From: Mycobacterium fragae
GTDB taxonomy: Bacteria; Actinomycetota; Actinomycetes; Mycobacteriales; Mycobacteriaceae
DNA: 64,000 nt
NCBI RefSeq assembly: GCF_002102185.1
Contig: NZ_LQOW01000006.1
Span: 1 to 64,000, forward strand
Direction: 5' to 3'
The position numbers were made by a program, and so were the translations under genes. The notes under the pieces were generated by a model that was not told where the DNA came from, searched no databases, and saw only the letters and a list, made by a program, of their open reading frames with translations. Positions 25,507 to 33,881 of this stretch are shown piece by piece; the stretch's first letter is position 1, and every line of letters begins with the position of its first letter.

Positions 25507-26624
25507 TGTTGAAATACCGCGGAACCGGGCTGATCAAGGCGGGCTTCATCGGCGCCGTCTTGATCGTGCTGATCATCCTGGTGGGTCTGTCACCCGATCG
25601 GATTATGTCGTTGGCGACGGCCGTCCGGTACCAGGCAGTGTTTTCCGAAGCCGGCGGGCTTGCCGTGGGCAACGACGTGACGGTGTCGGGAATCAAAGTT
25701 GGCACGGTGTCGAATATGTCGTTGCGCAACGGCGATGCACTGGTCACCTTCACGATGAAAGGCAGCGTTCCACTCGGAACGGACACCACCGCGCACATTC
25801 GCACCGGCACGCTTTTGGGCGAACGCGTGCTCACCTTGGAGTCGGCCGGCACGGGAATGATGCATCCGATGGATGTCATCCCGATGTCGCGTACCGGTTC
25901 GCCGTACTCGCTGACCGACGCGGTCAGCGACTTCACGTCGTATGCCGGCGAAACTAACACCGCGACCTTGAACAAGTCCCTGGACACGCTGTCGGCAACG
26001 CTCAACCAGATCGCCCCGCAGTTGGGGCCCACTTTCGACGCCGTCACCCGGTTATCGCGAAGCCTCAACAGCCGCAACACATCCCTGGACGCGCTACTCA
26101 AAAGTGCCAGCGATGTCAGCGGAATCCTGTCCGAACGCAGCCAACAGGTCAACAAGCTCATCCTCAACTCCGACGACCTGCTTCAGGTCTTGGTGACGCG
26201 CCGACAAGAAATCGTCTCGCTTTTGGCCAACACCTCGACGGTGGCCAAACAGCTGTCCGCATTGGTACACGAGAACGAAAGCAAGTTGGCGCCCACGCTG
26301 GAGAAGCTGAATTCGGTGACCGCGATGCTGGAAAAGAACCGCGACAACATCAGCAAAGCACTGCCCGGCCTCGCGAAATTCGAGATCACGGTCGGTGAGG
26401 CGATCTCCAGCATGTATGCCTACCAAGCGTTCGCCCCGAACGCCGCTCTTCCGGAACTCTTCGGGCCGTTCCTGGATTACCTCTGGGGATTCCGCACCTT
26501 CGACACCGCGCGCGGCCCAGGCTTCCCGTCACCGGTACCGCGGTCCTTGGTGCCCTTCCCGTACAACGGTATTCCAGAGTGCCCTGGCTGTACGTTGGGC
26601 GGACGGATCGGAGGGGGACAGTGA
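25506..26624 (+). CDS. mceC: MceC, MlaD-domain subunit
   Basis: A 372-residue Mce protein. I chose the ATG at 25506, which shares one base with the mceB stop (TGATG); an upstream in-frame GTG at 25491 is less likely. It has an anchor at ~10-28 and an MlaD domain with VTVSGIKVGTVSNMS, and it ends with a short Gly-rich tail. Among the Mce subunits here it has one of the shortest C-terminal tails. Confidence 0.93.
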   Translation: MLKYRGTGLIKAGFIGAVLIVLIILVGLSPDRIMSLATAVRYQAVFSEAGGLAVGNDVTVSGIKVGTVSNMSLRNGDALVTFTMKGSVPLGTDTTAHIRTGTLLGERVLTLESAGTGMMHPMDVIPMSRTGSPYSLTDAVSDFTSYAGETNTATLNKSLDTLSATLNQIAPQLGPTFDAVTRLSRSLNSRNTSLDALLKSASDVSGILSERSQQVNKLILNSDDLLQVLVTRRQEIVSLLANTSTVAKQLSALVHENESKLAPTLEKLNSVTAMLEKNRDNISKALPGLAKFEITVGEAISSMYAYQAFAPNAALPELFGPFLDYLWGFRTFDTARGPGFPSPVPRSLVPFPYNGIPECPGCTLGGRIGGGQ

Positions 26625-28042
26625 CTATCTCGGCGAACTCACGCCTCCCTCGGATCCCCCGTAACAGGCTCACGGCCATCGCGGCGGTGGTCCTGGCCGG
26701 GCTCATTATTGCCGGGACCGCATTGGTTGTGCGTGACGTGTTCTTTGGTCCGCGGACCATAACCGCCTACTTCACCAGTGCCACTGCGATTTACCCCGGC
26801 GATGAAGTGCGGGTCTCCGGTGTCAAGGTCGGCACGATCAAATCCATCCAGCCCGCGGGCACGCAGGCCAAGATGATCCTCAAGGTCGACCACGGCGTGC
26901 CGATTCCGGCGGATGCGAAGGCGGTCATCGTCACCCAGAATTTGGTGGCTGCTCGTTATGTCCAACTCACTCCCGCCTACCGGAATAGCGGCCCAGTCAT
27001 GGCCGACGGGGCGGTAATACCGGTGCAACGCACGGCCGTGCCTATCGAGTGGGACGAGGTCAAAACCCAATTGATGCGGCTGGCAACGGATTTGGGTCCC
27101 AATCCCAAGGTGTCGACGCCATCGATCGCCCGGTTCGTCGACAGCGCGGCCAATGCACTACAGGGTAACGGCGAGAAGCTACGCCAGACACTCGCGCAAC
27201 TGTCAGGCGTGGGCCGGATCATCGCCAATGGCAGCGGCAACATCGTCGACATCGTCAAGAATTTGCAGACCTTCGTCACCGCACTGCGCGACAGCAACGT
27301 CCAGATCGTGGAATTCAACGACCGGCTGGCCACACTCACCAGCGTGGTCAACGACAGCAGATCCGACCTGGACGCGGCGCTGACCGACCTGTCGACGGCA
27401 GTGGGCGAAGTGCAGCGATTCATCGCTGAAACCCGTGACCAGGCCAGCGAGCAGATTCAGCGACTGGGCGATGCCCTCCAGCCTGTCGTCGACCAGCACA
27501 TGGCTCTGGAAAACATTTTGCACGGCGCGCCGAACGCGCTCAGCAACTTCTTCAACGATTACAACGCCGACACCGGAACTATTGTGGGCGGGTTCGGGCT
27601 CATCAACGAGGCCAATCCTACGTGGGCCGGCATGCTTTTTCCGCTTCCCGTCCCCGGCTGCACGCAATTGCAAACGATCGAGAGTGTCACTGCCGTCGAA
27701 TCGGGCAAGCTGTGCGCGCTGTTTATGGGTCCCGGGTTGCGGGTGCTCAACTTCAACAACGTGCCCTTCCCCATCAACGCGGTCATCCAGAAGTCAGTGG
27801 ACCCCGCCAATGTTGTCTACAGTGAACCGCGCCTCGCACCCGGCGGCGAGGGTCCGAAGCCCGGACCGCCCGAGATGCCGCCCGCGGTGTCGGCATACAC
27901 GGGTCTGCCGGGCGATCCCGTCGGACCGCCGGGGGCAGTGCCGCCGGCGCGGATACCGGGCGCCGCGATGCCGCTGCCTCCGCCGGCGTCGACTCCGGCC
28001 CCCCCGCCACCGCTGCTGCCGGCCGAAGGGACACACCCATGA
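26621..28042 (+). CDS. mceD: MceD, MlaD-domain subunit with Pro-rich tail
   Basis: A 473-residue Mce protein starting at a GTG that overlaps the mceC stop (GTGA), with GGAGGGGG upstream. It has an anchor at ~14-35, an MlaD domain containing VRVSGVKVGTIKSIQ, a helical region, and a proline-rich C-terminal tail (from about residue 410, with many PP and PG steps). Such tails are usual for MceD and MceF and may contact the cell wall or outer membrane. Confidence 0.93.
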   Translation: MTISANSRLPRIPRNRLTAIAAVVLAGLIIAGTALVVRDVFFGPRTITAYFTSATAIYPGDEVRVSGVKVGTIKSIQPAGTQAKMILKVDHGVPIPADAKAVIVTQNLVAARYVQLTPAYRNSGPVMADGAVIPVQRTAVPIEWDEVKTQLMRLATDLGPNPKVSTPSIARFVDSAANALQGNGEKLRQTLAQLSGVGRIIANGSGNIVDIVKNLQTFVTALRDSNVQIVEFNDRLATLTSVVNDSRSDLDAALTDLSTAVGEVQRFIAETRDQASEQIQRLGDALQPVVDQHMALENILHGAPNALSNFFNDYNADTGTIVGGFGLINEANPTWAGMLFPLPVPGCTQLQTIESVTAVESGKLCALFMGPGLRVLNFNNVPFPINAVIQKSVDPANVVYSEPRLAPGGEGPKPGPPEMPPAVSAYTGLPGDPVGPPGAVPPARIPGAAMPLPPPASTPAPPPPLLPAEGTHP

Positions 28043-29469
28043 TGCGCCGGCTGCCGTTCCGCCAGGTACTCGCTATCGGCTCCTGCGTCATGCTGACTGT
28101 GACCGGATGCGCTTTCCACGGCCTCAACTCACTACCGTTACCCGGCGCGGTGGGGCGCGGTGCGGGCTCCGACATCTATCACGTCGAGCTCGCGAATGTC
28201 CTGACGATGGAGTCGAATTCGCCGGTGATGATGGACGACGTCGTGGTCGGCAGCGTGGGCCCGATGAAGGTCGCGCGCGACCCGGAGAAAGGCTGGATCG
28301 CCGACGTCGAGATCTCGGTGAAGCGCGACGTGACCATTCCCGCCAACGCGGTGGCCAGCGTCGGCCAGACCAGCCTGCTGGGCTCCATGCATGTGGAGCT
28401 CAATCCGCCGCTTGGCCAACTCGGTACCGGACGGCTGCGCCCGGGCGCCACCATCCCGCTGGATCGTTCGTCGGTCTATCCCTCGACGGAGCAAACTCTG
28501 TCGTCGCTGTCGCTGGTCGTGAACGGGGGCGGACTGGGCCAGATCGGGGAGATCATCCACAATTTCAGCGCCGCGCTGTCCGGACGGGCGGGCGCTGTTC
28601 GCGATTTGATCAATCGGCTCGACACGTTCGTGGGAACGCTCGACCAGCAGCGGGACAACATCGTTACGTCGATCCAGGCGCTGAACCGGCTTGGCCAGAC
28701 ATTCGCAGCACAGCGGGACGTTCTCACCGACGCGCTGCGCAAGGTACCGCCCGCTCTCGAGGTGTTCATCAAGGAGCGGCCACGCTTGACGGCGGCTTTG
28801 GATCACCTGCGCGTGTTCAGCAACACTGCCACCGGGCTGATCAACAACACTCAGGCCGACTTGGTCAAGGATCTGAAAAACCTGGAGCCGACCATCCGCG
28901 CGCTCGCCGACGTCGGACCGGGGCTCAATTCGGCGATCGCCGCGTCGACGGTCTTCCCGTTCACGCAGAACTTCGTCGACCGGGCCGTTCGAGGTGACTA
29001 CTTCAACTTGCATTTAACGTTCGACCTGACTATTCCCAAGCTCAAGTCGGCCCTGCTGCTTGGGACACACTGGGGACAACTAGGGGAACAGTTGGTACCC
29101 GCGCCCGGGGAACCGTATTACCTGAATTACACACTCGATCCATTCAATGGCGGCTTTGGTCCCCGACCGGGGCCTCCGCCACCGGGTGCGCCGCCGCCAG
29201 CTGCTCCGCCACCCGGCGGCCCGCCGCCGGCACCCGCGGCTGCGCCACCGCTATTCAGCGCCCCGCTACCGGGACCTGCGGCTCCGCCACCGGGACCTGC
29301 CGCTCCGTTACCGGGACCTGCGGCTCCGTTACCGGGACCTGCGGCTCCATTACCGGGACCCGCCGTTCAGCCGCCGCTGCCCGGCCCTGCGCCAGCCGGA
29401 GCGCCCGGCCCTGCGTCAGCCGGAGGGCTGCCGCCAGGGGCAGTCCCCCCGATGCAGGGAGGCGGATAG
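28039..29469 (+). CDS. mceE: MceE, lipoprotein subunit of the Mce complex
   Basis: A 476-residue lipoprotein. The signal peptide ends in a lipobox LTVTGC with the acylated Cys near residue 24, followed by an MlaD domain (VMMDDVVVGSVGPMK) and a helical region. The last ~90 residues are rich in Pro, Gly and Ala and contain five tandem copies of a 7-residue unit encoded by a 21-bp repeat. MceE is the LprK-type lipoprotein in mycobacterial mce operons. It overlaps mceD by 4 bp, and a second ATG directly follows the first. Confidence 0.94.
   Translation: MMRRLPFRQVLAIGSCVMLTVTGCAFHGLNSLPLPGAVGRGAGSDIYHVELANVLTMESNSPVMMDDVVVGSVGPMKVARDPEKGWIADVEISVKRDVTIPANAVASVGQTSLLGSMHVELNPPLGQLGTGRLRPGATIPLDRSSVYPSTEQTLSSLSLVVNGGGLGQIGEIIHNFSAALSGRAGAVRDLINRLDTFVGTLDQQRDNIVTSIQALNRLGQTFAAQRDVLTDALRKVPPALEVFIKERPRLTAALDHLRVFSNTATGLINNTQADLVKDLKNLEPTIRALADVGPGLNSAIAASTVFPFTQNFVDRAVRGDYFNLHLTFDLTIPKLKSALLLGTHWGQLGEQLVPAPGEPYYLNYTLDPFNGGFGPRPGPPPPGAPPPAAPPPGGPPPAPAAAPPLFSAPLPGPAAPPPGPAAPLPGPAAPLPGPAAPLPGPAVQPPLPGPAPAGAPGPASAGGLPPGAVPPMQGGG
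29263..29367 (+). repeat. 21-bp tandem repeat, five units (VNTR candidate) inside mceE
   Basis: Five consecutive units start at 29263, 29284, 29305, 29326 and 29347, each close to CCGTTACCGGGACCTGCGGC plus T. They encode PLPGPAA-type heptads in frame. Units 3 and 4 are identical, and the others differ by a few mostly synonymous changes. In-frame 21-bp units can expand or contract without a frameshift. Confidence 0.85.
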
Positions 29470-31230
29470 ATGCTGTCGCGCTTCGTCCGGATCCAGCTGG
29501 CGATTTTCACGATCGTCGGAACCATCGGCGTCATCGCGATGGTGCTCTTCTACATTCAGGCGCCGACCCTGCTCGGCATCGGTCGGATGACCGTCACGCT
29601 CGAGCTGCCCGCCAGCGGTGGCCTGTACCGGTTCTCCAATGTGACTTACCGCGGCGTGCAGGTCGGCAAGGTCACCGGGGTGGCGCTCACCGCGAACGGC
29701 GCGAAAGCGACCCTGTCGCTTGGCACCTCACCCAAGATCCCCGCGAACCTGCAAGCACGGGTGCTAAGCGTCTCGGCGGTGGGCGAGCAGTATGTGGACT
29801 TGCAGCCACGAACCGATTCGGCGCCGTATCTGCACAACGGGTCGGTTATTGCCATGCGTGACACCACAATCCCGCAAGCGGTCGGACCGCTGCTCGATCA
29901 GGTGAGCGCCTTGCTCAACAGCCTTCCCAAGAACAAAATCGGCCAATTGCTCGACGAGTCGTTCCAAGCCTTCAACGGGGCCGGATTCGATCTGGGATCG
30001 TTGTCCGACTCGACCTCACGAATCTCCGCCGACGCCAACAGCGTTGTCGACCGCGCCCGCACCCTGACCGAAGACACGGGGCCGCTGCTGGAATCGCAGG
30101 CAAAGACCGCCGACTCGGTTCGTACCTGGGCGCGTAGCCTCGCGGGGATCTCCGACGTGCTGGTCACCGACGATTCCCGGCTTCGCACCCTGCTGCAAAA
30201 CGGTCCCGGGGCCGCGGACGAGGCGTCGCGGCTCTTCGAGCAGATCAAACCGACGCTGCCGGTGTTGCTTGCCAACCTGACCACCATCGGGCAGATCGGC
30301 GTCACCTACCACCCCTCGCTGGAGCAGCTGCTGGTACTGCTACCGCCGTCCGTTTCCTACATACAAACGGCAGCCTCGTTCAACCATCCCGACGGTTGGT
30401 CCAAAGGCGACTTCGCATTCACCGTCGACGATCCGCCCACTTGCACGGTCGGCTTCTTGCCACCAAACATGTGGCGATCCCCGAACGACACCAGTGACAT
30501 CGACACGCCGGACGGGTTGTACTGCAAACTGCCGCAGGATTCACCGATTGGGGTTCGCGGCGCCCGCAATTACCCGTGCATGGATAAGCCTGGAAAGCGT
30601 GCGCCAACCGTTGAAATCTGTAAGAGCGACAAGCCGTTCATGCCGCTGGCGATGCGCCAGCATGTCCTCGGCCCTTACCCCCTGGATCCAAACCTGCTCT
30701 CGCAGGGCATACCACCCGATGACCGGGTCACGTCCAACCAAAGGATCTTCGGCCCGATCGAGGGAACACCGTTGCCACCGGGGGCGGTGCCGCGCGGAAC
30801 ACCCCCCGGCCCGCGGGGAGAAAATCCTCCGCCGGGCACCCTCGGAGCGGCTGCTCCGCCGGCACAGTCGTCGGCCACCATGTCGACGCAGGCGCGCGAC
30901 TTTCCAGCCATAGCACCACTTGACGTCCCCGCGCCGGGCGACATTCCCCCACGACCCGACGCGCCCTTGCCACCCGCCGCTCCGCCGCCCGCCGCCACTC
31001 CGCCACCAGCCGCCGTTCCATCACCACCCGACACGGTCAACGGTGCACGGCCGCAGGCTGCCCCAAGTGCATTCGGGGCCAAGGCATCTAAGCCCATCCC
31101 CACGGTCGCGGTTGCCCACTACGATCCGCGCACCGGTCATTACGTCGCGCCAGACGGAAAGTTGTACCAACAATCGAATCTTGTGACGTCCAAGGCGCCC
31201 AAGAAATGGGAGGACCTACTTCCGACGTAA
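29470..31230 (+). CDS. mceF: MceF, MlaD-domain subunit with long Pro-rich tail
   Basis: A 586-residue Mce protein that starts immediately after the mceE stop. It has an anchor at ~8-30 (AIFTIVGTIGVIAMVLFYI), an MlaD domain with VTYRGVQVGKVTGVA, and a helical region. A very Pro-rich stretch spans about residues 440-545, and the end is conserved (YDPRTGHYVAPDGKLYQQS). It is longer than most MceF proteins, mainly through the Pro-rich stretch. It converges with a secreted-protein gene after 7 bp. Confidence 0.94.
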   Translation: MLSRFVRIQLAIFTIVGTIGVIAMVLFYIQAPTLLGIGRMTVTLELPASGGLYRFSNVTYRGVQVGKVTGVALTANGAKATLSLGTSPKIPANLQARVLSVSAVGEQYVDLQPRTDSAPYLHNGSVIAMRDTTIPQAVGPLLDQVSALLNSLPKNKIGQLLDESFQAFNGAGFDLGSLSDSTSRISADANSVVDRARTLTEDTGPLLESQAKTADSVRTWARSLAGISDVLVTDDSRLRTLLQNGPGAADEASRLFEQIKPTLPVLLANLTTIGQIGVTYHPSLEQLLVLLPPSVSYIQTAASFNHPDGWSKGDFAFTVDDPPTCTVGFLPPNMWRSPNDTSDIDTPDGLYCKLPQDSPIGVRGARNYPCMDKPGKRAPTVEICKSDKPFMPLAMRQHVLGPYPLDPNLLSQGIPPDDRVTSNQRIFGPIEGTPLPPGAVPRGTPPGPRGENPPPGTLGAAAPPAQSSATMSTQARDFPAIAPLDVPAPGDIPPRPDAPLPPAAPPPAATPPPAAVPSPPDTVNGARPQAAPSAFGAKASKPIPTVAVAHYDPRTGHYVAPDGKLYQQSNLVTSKAPKKWEDLLPT

Positions 31231-31237
31231 AACCTGG

Positions 31238-31765
31238 TCAGCCTATTTTGTCCAGCCTGAGCGGCATCTCGATAATAAGCCAATTGTTTTGCCCGCAGGC
31301 GCCGCTCGGGCCGACCGTCCTGTCCTTTCCGGCGAGCACCGGTGACCCAATTTGGAATTCACCGTTACCCTCGGGACTAACTGGATAGAAGTAGAAGGTC
31401 TGCTGTCCGGTGAACGCGGTGCCGTCTTGGCACCGCTCCCAATTCGGAACATCACGTCTGGCGTACCAGATTTGTCCGTCTGTCATATTGACGGGCGCCG
31501 TCCATCCCTGGTCGCTCGTCAGCGTGCCGTCGCATGTCTGAAAATTGGAGCATGACGAGCTGATCGTCCATGTGCTGACGACCGTCGGCTCGCCGTTGTA
31601 CTGATCATTGTACTTAGCCCAATTGCCGATTGACGTGACGCGGTACGTCCCGTTGATCGCGACCTCCTCCTTCGTCGTTGCTCGGGCCGTGGAGGCCGGA
31701 CCCAAAATGCTGAATACGTTGGCAGCCAACAGTATCGCGGTAGTGATCGTTCCAGCTGAACGCAT
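31238..31765 (-). CDS. secreted protein of unknown function
   Basis: This 175-residue protein has a clear signal peptide (hydrophobic AILLAANVFSILG, cleavage near ARA). The ATG at 31765 has GAGGAG upstream; a longer in-frame start at 31786 is less likely. The mature part holds five Cys and is rich in Thr, Ser, Trp and Tyr, suggesting a small disulphide-bonded beta protein. It lies tail-to-tail with mceF and downstream of the Mce-associated genes. I do not recognise the family; it may be a periplasmic helper of the importer. Confidence 0.75.
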   Translation of the reverse strand: MRSAGTITTAILLAANVFSILGPASTARATTKEEVAINGTYRVTSIGNWAKYNDQYNGEPTVVSTWTISSSCSNFQTCDGTLTSDQGWTAPVNMTDGQIWYARRDVPNWERCQDGTAFTGQQTFYFYPVSPEGNGEFQIGSPVLAGKDRTVGPSGACGQNNWLIIEMPLRLDKIG

Positions 31766-31830
31766 CGTGTGCTCCTCGACGGGCATTAACCGACGATGCC
31801 CATGCGATTTTGTCGAAACCGGTAGCGGCG

Positions 31831-31847
31831 TTCTCGTGCGATGAGAA
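31831..31847. promoter_or_regulatory. paired half-sites TTCTC-N7-GAGAA
   Basis: TTCTC (31831-31835) and GAGAA (31843-31847) lie 7 bp apart, upstream of the secreted-protein gene at 31238-31765. The same outward arrangement and spacing occur at 33430-33446 and 45535-45551. The surrounding full 15-bp boxes are degenerate, so this is the weakest of the candidates. Confidence 0.3.
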
Positions 31848-31881
31848 TAGCACCGGCGGTATGGCCGGGTAAGGGCTTGAA

Positions 31882-31993
31882 CGGATGTCAGATTGCTCGG
31901 CTCCTTACTCGTAAGCTTCGCTTACTCGCCGTCGCCTCGGATGTCAGATTGCTCGGCTCCTTACTCGTAAGCTTCGCTTACTCGCCGTCGCCT
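31882..31993. repeat. perfect tandem duplication of a 56-bp unit
   Basis: The unit 31882-31937 is repeated exactly at 31938-31993, and the next four bases (CGGA) begin a third copy. Each unit contains the hairpin GTAAGC-TTC-GCTTAC (31911-31925 and 31967-31981). It lies between a Mce-associated protein gene and a secreted-protein gene, both on the minus strand. Identity of the two copies suggests a recent duplication or active homogenisation. Confidence 0.9.
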
Positions 31994-32008
31994 CGGAGCC
32001 AGACACGG

Positions 32009-32641
32009 TCATCCGAACGGATCCAACTTCGAGATCAGCCAGGAACCGTTGACCTTCGTGAGCGTTATTCGCACGCTGCTGGGGGTTGCCAGCGGTTGTG
32101 GCTTCTCCTTACTACTCGTGGTCTCGTTGAGGAACACCAGCACGACCGCTGAGTCCGGGTGCAGTTCTGATACGGCCGCTCGAACCACCGCGGCCTTCTG
32201 CATGATGTGCTTTTGCTGCACCATCGGCGTGACGTACTGCTGCGTGAACTTGTTGTAGTAGTCCAGAAAGGCCCCGGTGAGATGTGACTTCGCGGTGGCG
32301 AAGTCACGAGCCATGCTGTCCGGCGAGTACGAGAGGGACGCAACAGCACCGTCTGAAGCTGCCCGAATCGCCTGTTGGGCCGCGGCATCATCCACCTGTC
32401 GATCCGGGCGGTATAGAAAAAAGAACAAACCGACGGCAAGCCCCACCGCAGCAATTACCGACGCCGCCACGAGAATTGGACGCCTGTTCGCCAGACCTCG
32501 GTCGGTCAGGCGCCTGATCGCGACCATTCTGGTCGGACGCGCATCGGCGGGCGGCGGATCCTCCGTGTGCTCAGTCGGCGATTCCGGGTCCTCGACTGCG
32601 GACTCTGGATCTTCGCGCGGCGACTCTTGCTCGGAAGTCAT
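32009..32641 (-). CDS. Mce-associated membrane protein (Mas-type)
   Basis: A 210-residue protein with an acidic, Pro-rich cytoplasmic N-terminus (~1-45) and one membrane helix (~57-77, ILVAASVIAAVGLAVGLFFF). The extracytoplasmic domain resembles the conserved Mce-associated proteins encoded after mce operons (VNGSWLISKLDPFG at the C-terminus). It overlaps its upstream partner by 4 bp. The family stabilises or assists Mce complexes. The pair is on the opposite strand from mce, unlike the usual downstream co-oriented arrangement. Confidence 0.85.
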   Translation of the reverse strand: MTSEQESPREDPESAVEDPESPTEHTEDPPPADARPTRMVAIRRLTDRGLANRRPILVAASVIAAVGLAVGLFFFLYRPDRQVDDAAAQQAIRAASDGAVASLSYSPDSMARDFATAKSHLTGAFLDYYNKFTQQYVTPMVQQKHIMQKAAVVRAAVSELHPDSAVVLVFLNETTSSKEKPQPLATPSSVRITLTKVNGSWLISKLDPFG

Positions 32642-33294
32642 TTGACGAATTCGAGTTTCGACATCTTGAGCTGACCGCCGTCCCGCTCGAGATTGACGCT
32701 GAGCCGCCAGAAGACCGGTGGCCGTTTCGATTTGTCGGCGTTGGTGGTGTCGGATTTCGCAACCACCAGGACGACCGCCGACTTGTCGGTCATCGACTCC
32801 ACAGCAGCGTCTTCCACGGTGGCCTTCGTGATGACCTTCGCATCCTGTGCATTTTTGACCAGGGTGGTTGCGGTCGCTTGCAGCTGGCTCTTGAGCGTGC
32901 CCGTCGTGTTGTCAATGACACGCTGCACGTTCTCCGTTGCGTGGCCGGGGTCAATCGACATCATCGTCTCGACCCCTTGCCGGGCCGCTGCGGTGAACTC
33001 AGCCGCGTGCTTCCGCTCGTTGACGAGCGTGAGGTGCTGCCACACCATGTAACCGCTCGCCGCGAGGGAGACGGAGATGACCACGATCGCCGCGACACGT
33101 ACCGCTTGGCGTTCGGGCCGACGCAGCCACCGGCGGCGCGACTTCGTGGCGGTTGGCTCGAGTACGCCCTCAGCTTGCTGGCGCAGCTGCAGCGCCCGGG
33201 TACGAGCCTCCTCGGCGCGCGCTTCGGCCCGAGCGGCCTCTTCTTCGGCTTCCGCTAGCGAGGCAAGCGCGTCGGCAGCGGATTCTGAGCTCAC
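32638..33294 (-). CDS. Mce-associated membrane protein with N-terminal coiled coil
   Basis: A 218-residue protein with a GTG start. Residues ~8-45 are an Ala/Glu/Arg-rich coiled coil, followed by a basic stretch (KSRRRWLRRPER), one membrane helix (~68-88) and a Mce-associated extracytoplasmic domain (TLVNERKHAAEFTAAARQGV...). It overlaps the next gene by 4 bp. The two Mas-type proteins probably form a membrane complex that serves the Mce importer. Confidence 0.85.
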   Translation of the reverse strand: MSSESAADALASLAEAEEEAARAEARAEEARTRALQLRQQAEGVLEPTATKSRRRWLRRPERQAVRVAAIVVISVSLAASGYMVWQHLTLVNERKHAAEFTAAARQGVETMMSIDPGHATENVQRVIDNTTGTLKSQLQATATTLVKNAQDAKVITKATVEDAAVESMTDKSAVVLVVAKSDTTNADKSKRPPVFWRLSVNLERDGGQLKMSKLEFVK

Positions 33295-33429
33295 CCTGTG
33301 ATCTCCCGGTCGCTTCCAGCCATGCAGGAGAGAACCACATTATCACCGCCACGCCGTGGGCTTCGATGTGGTCAGCGGGCGGACGTCGGAGAAGAGCGAT
33401 CGACGATGCCCTTGTCTTTAGTCGCGATC

Positions 33430-33456
33430 TTCTCCGAAGAGGAGAATTTTCTTATC
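33430..33456. promoter_or_regulatory. GAGAAT-type operator cluster between divergent genes
   Basis: TTCTCC (33430-33435) and GGAGAA (33441-33446) form an inverted pair. The right half opens a box GAGAAT-TTT-CTTATC at 33442-33456 that matches the consensus arms at 10 of 12 bases. It lies 21 bp upstream of the secreted-protein start at 33477 and upstream of the divergent Mce-associated pair. It would link mce accessory genes to the catabolic regulon. Confidence 0.4.
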
Positions 33457-33476
33457 GCCTGTGCAAGACTACGTCG

Positions 33477-33878
33477 GTGCGTTTCATCGTGGCGATGGTT
33501 GCTGCGCTGATAGGCGCCGCAATGTTGATGCCGCCGCCGGCCTCCGCCGGGCCGACGGTGTGCGACTACCCGGCATGCACGCCGGGCATCATGCCGCACC
33601 AAGTCCTCGGCGCGCCGTGCGACAACACCACGTACTACGTGTTCGGGACCGCGGACTATAACGTTTCGTTCGCCTCAGAGCCGGGACGGCTGATGTTCTG
33701 TGGCTCGCCGAGGAGATATCAGCCCAGATGGTTCCGGTCACCTCCGATGGCTGGAGTCAAGGAAGAGAATTCGGACTGCCACATCTGGACGAATTACGTT
33801 GCGCAGGCACCTGACGGCCTATTCCTTGTCTGCATTGCGCAGGAGGGCCATAGCTTCTGGACGCGCGCCGACACCTAG
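33477..33878 (+). CDS. small secreted Cys-containing protein
   Basis: A 133-residue protein starting at GTG 33477, with a signal peptide (FIVAMVAALIGAAMLMPPPASA). The mature part is GPTVCDYPACTPGIMPHQ..., with about six Cys that could form disulphides. The ribosome site is weak, so the start could be a few codons off. It converges with the reductase gene after 3 bp. I do not recognise the family. Placement next to the Mce-associated pair suggests an envelope role, which is inference. Confidence 0.7.
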   Translation: MRFIVAMVAALIGAAMLMPPPASAGPTVCDYPACTPGIMPHQVLGAPCDNTTYYVFGTADYNVSFASEPGRLMFCGSPRRYQPRWFRSPPMAGVKEENSDCHIWTNYVAQAPDGLFLVCIAQEGHSFWTRADT

Positions 33879-33881
33879 AAG

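Noticed and set aside
31882..31993. CRISPR-like reading of the 56-bp repeats
   Set aside because: The copies are directly adjacent with no spacers, and no cas genes are present.
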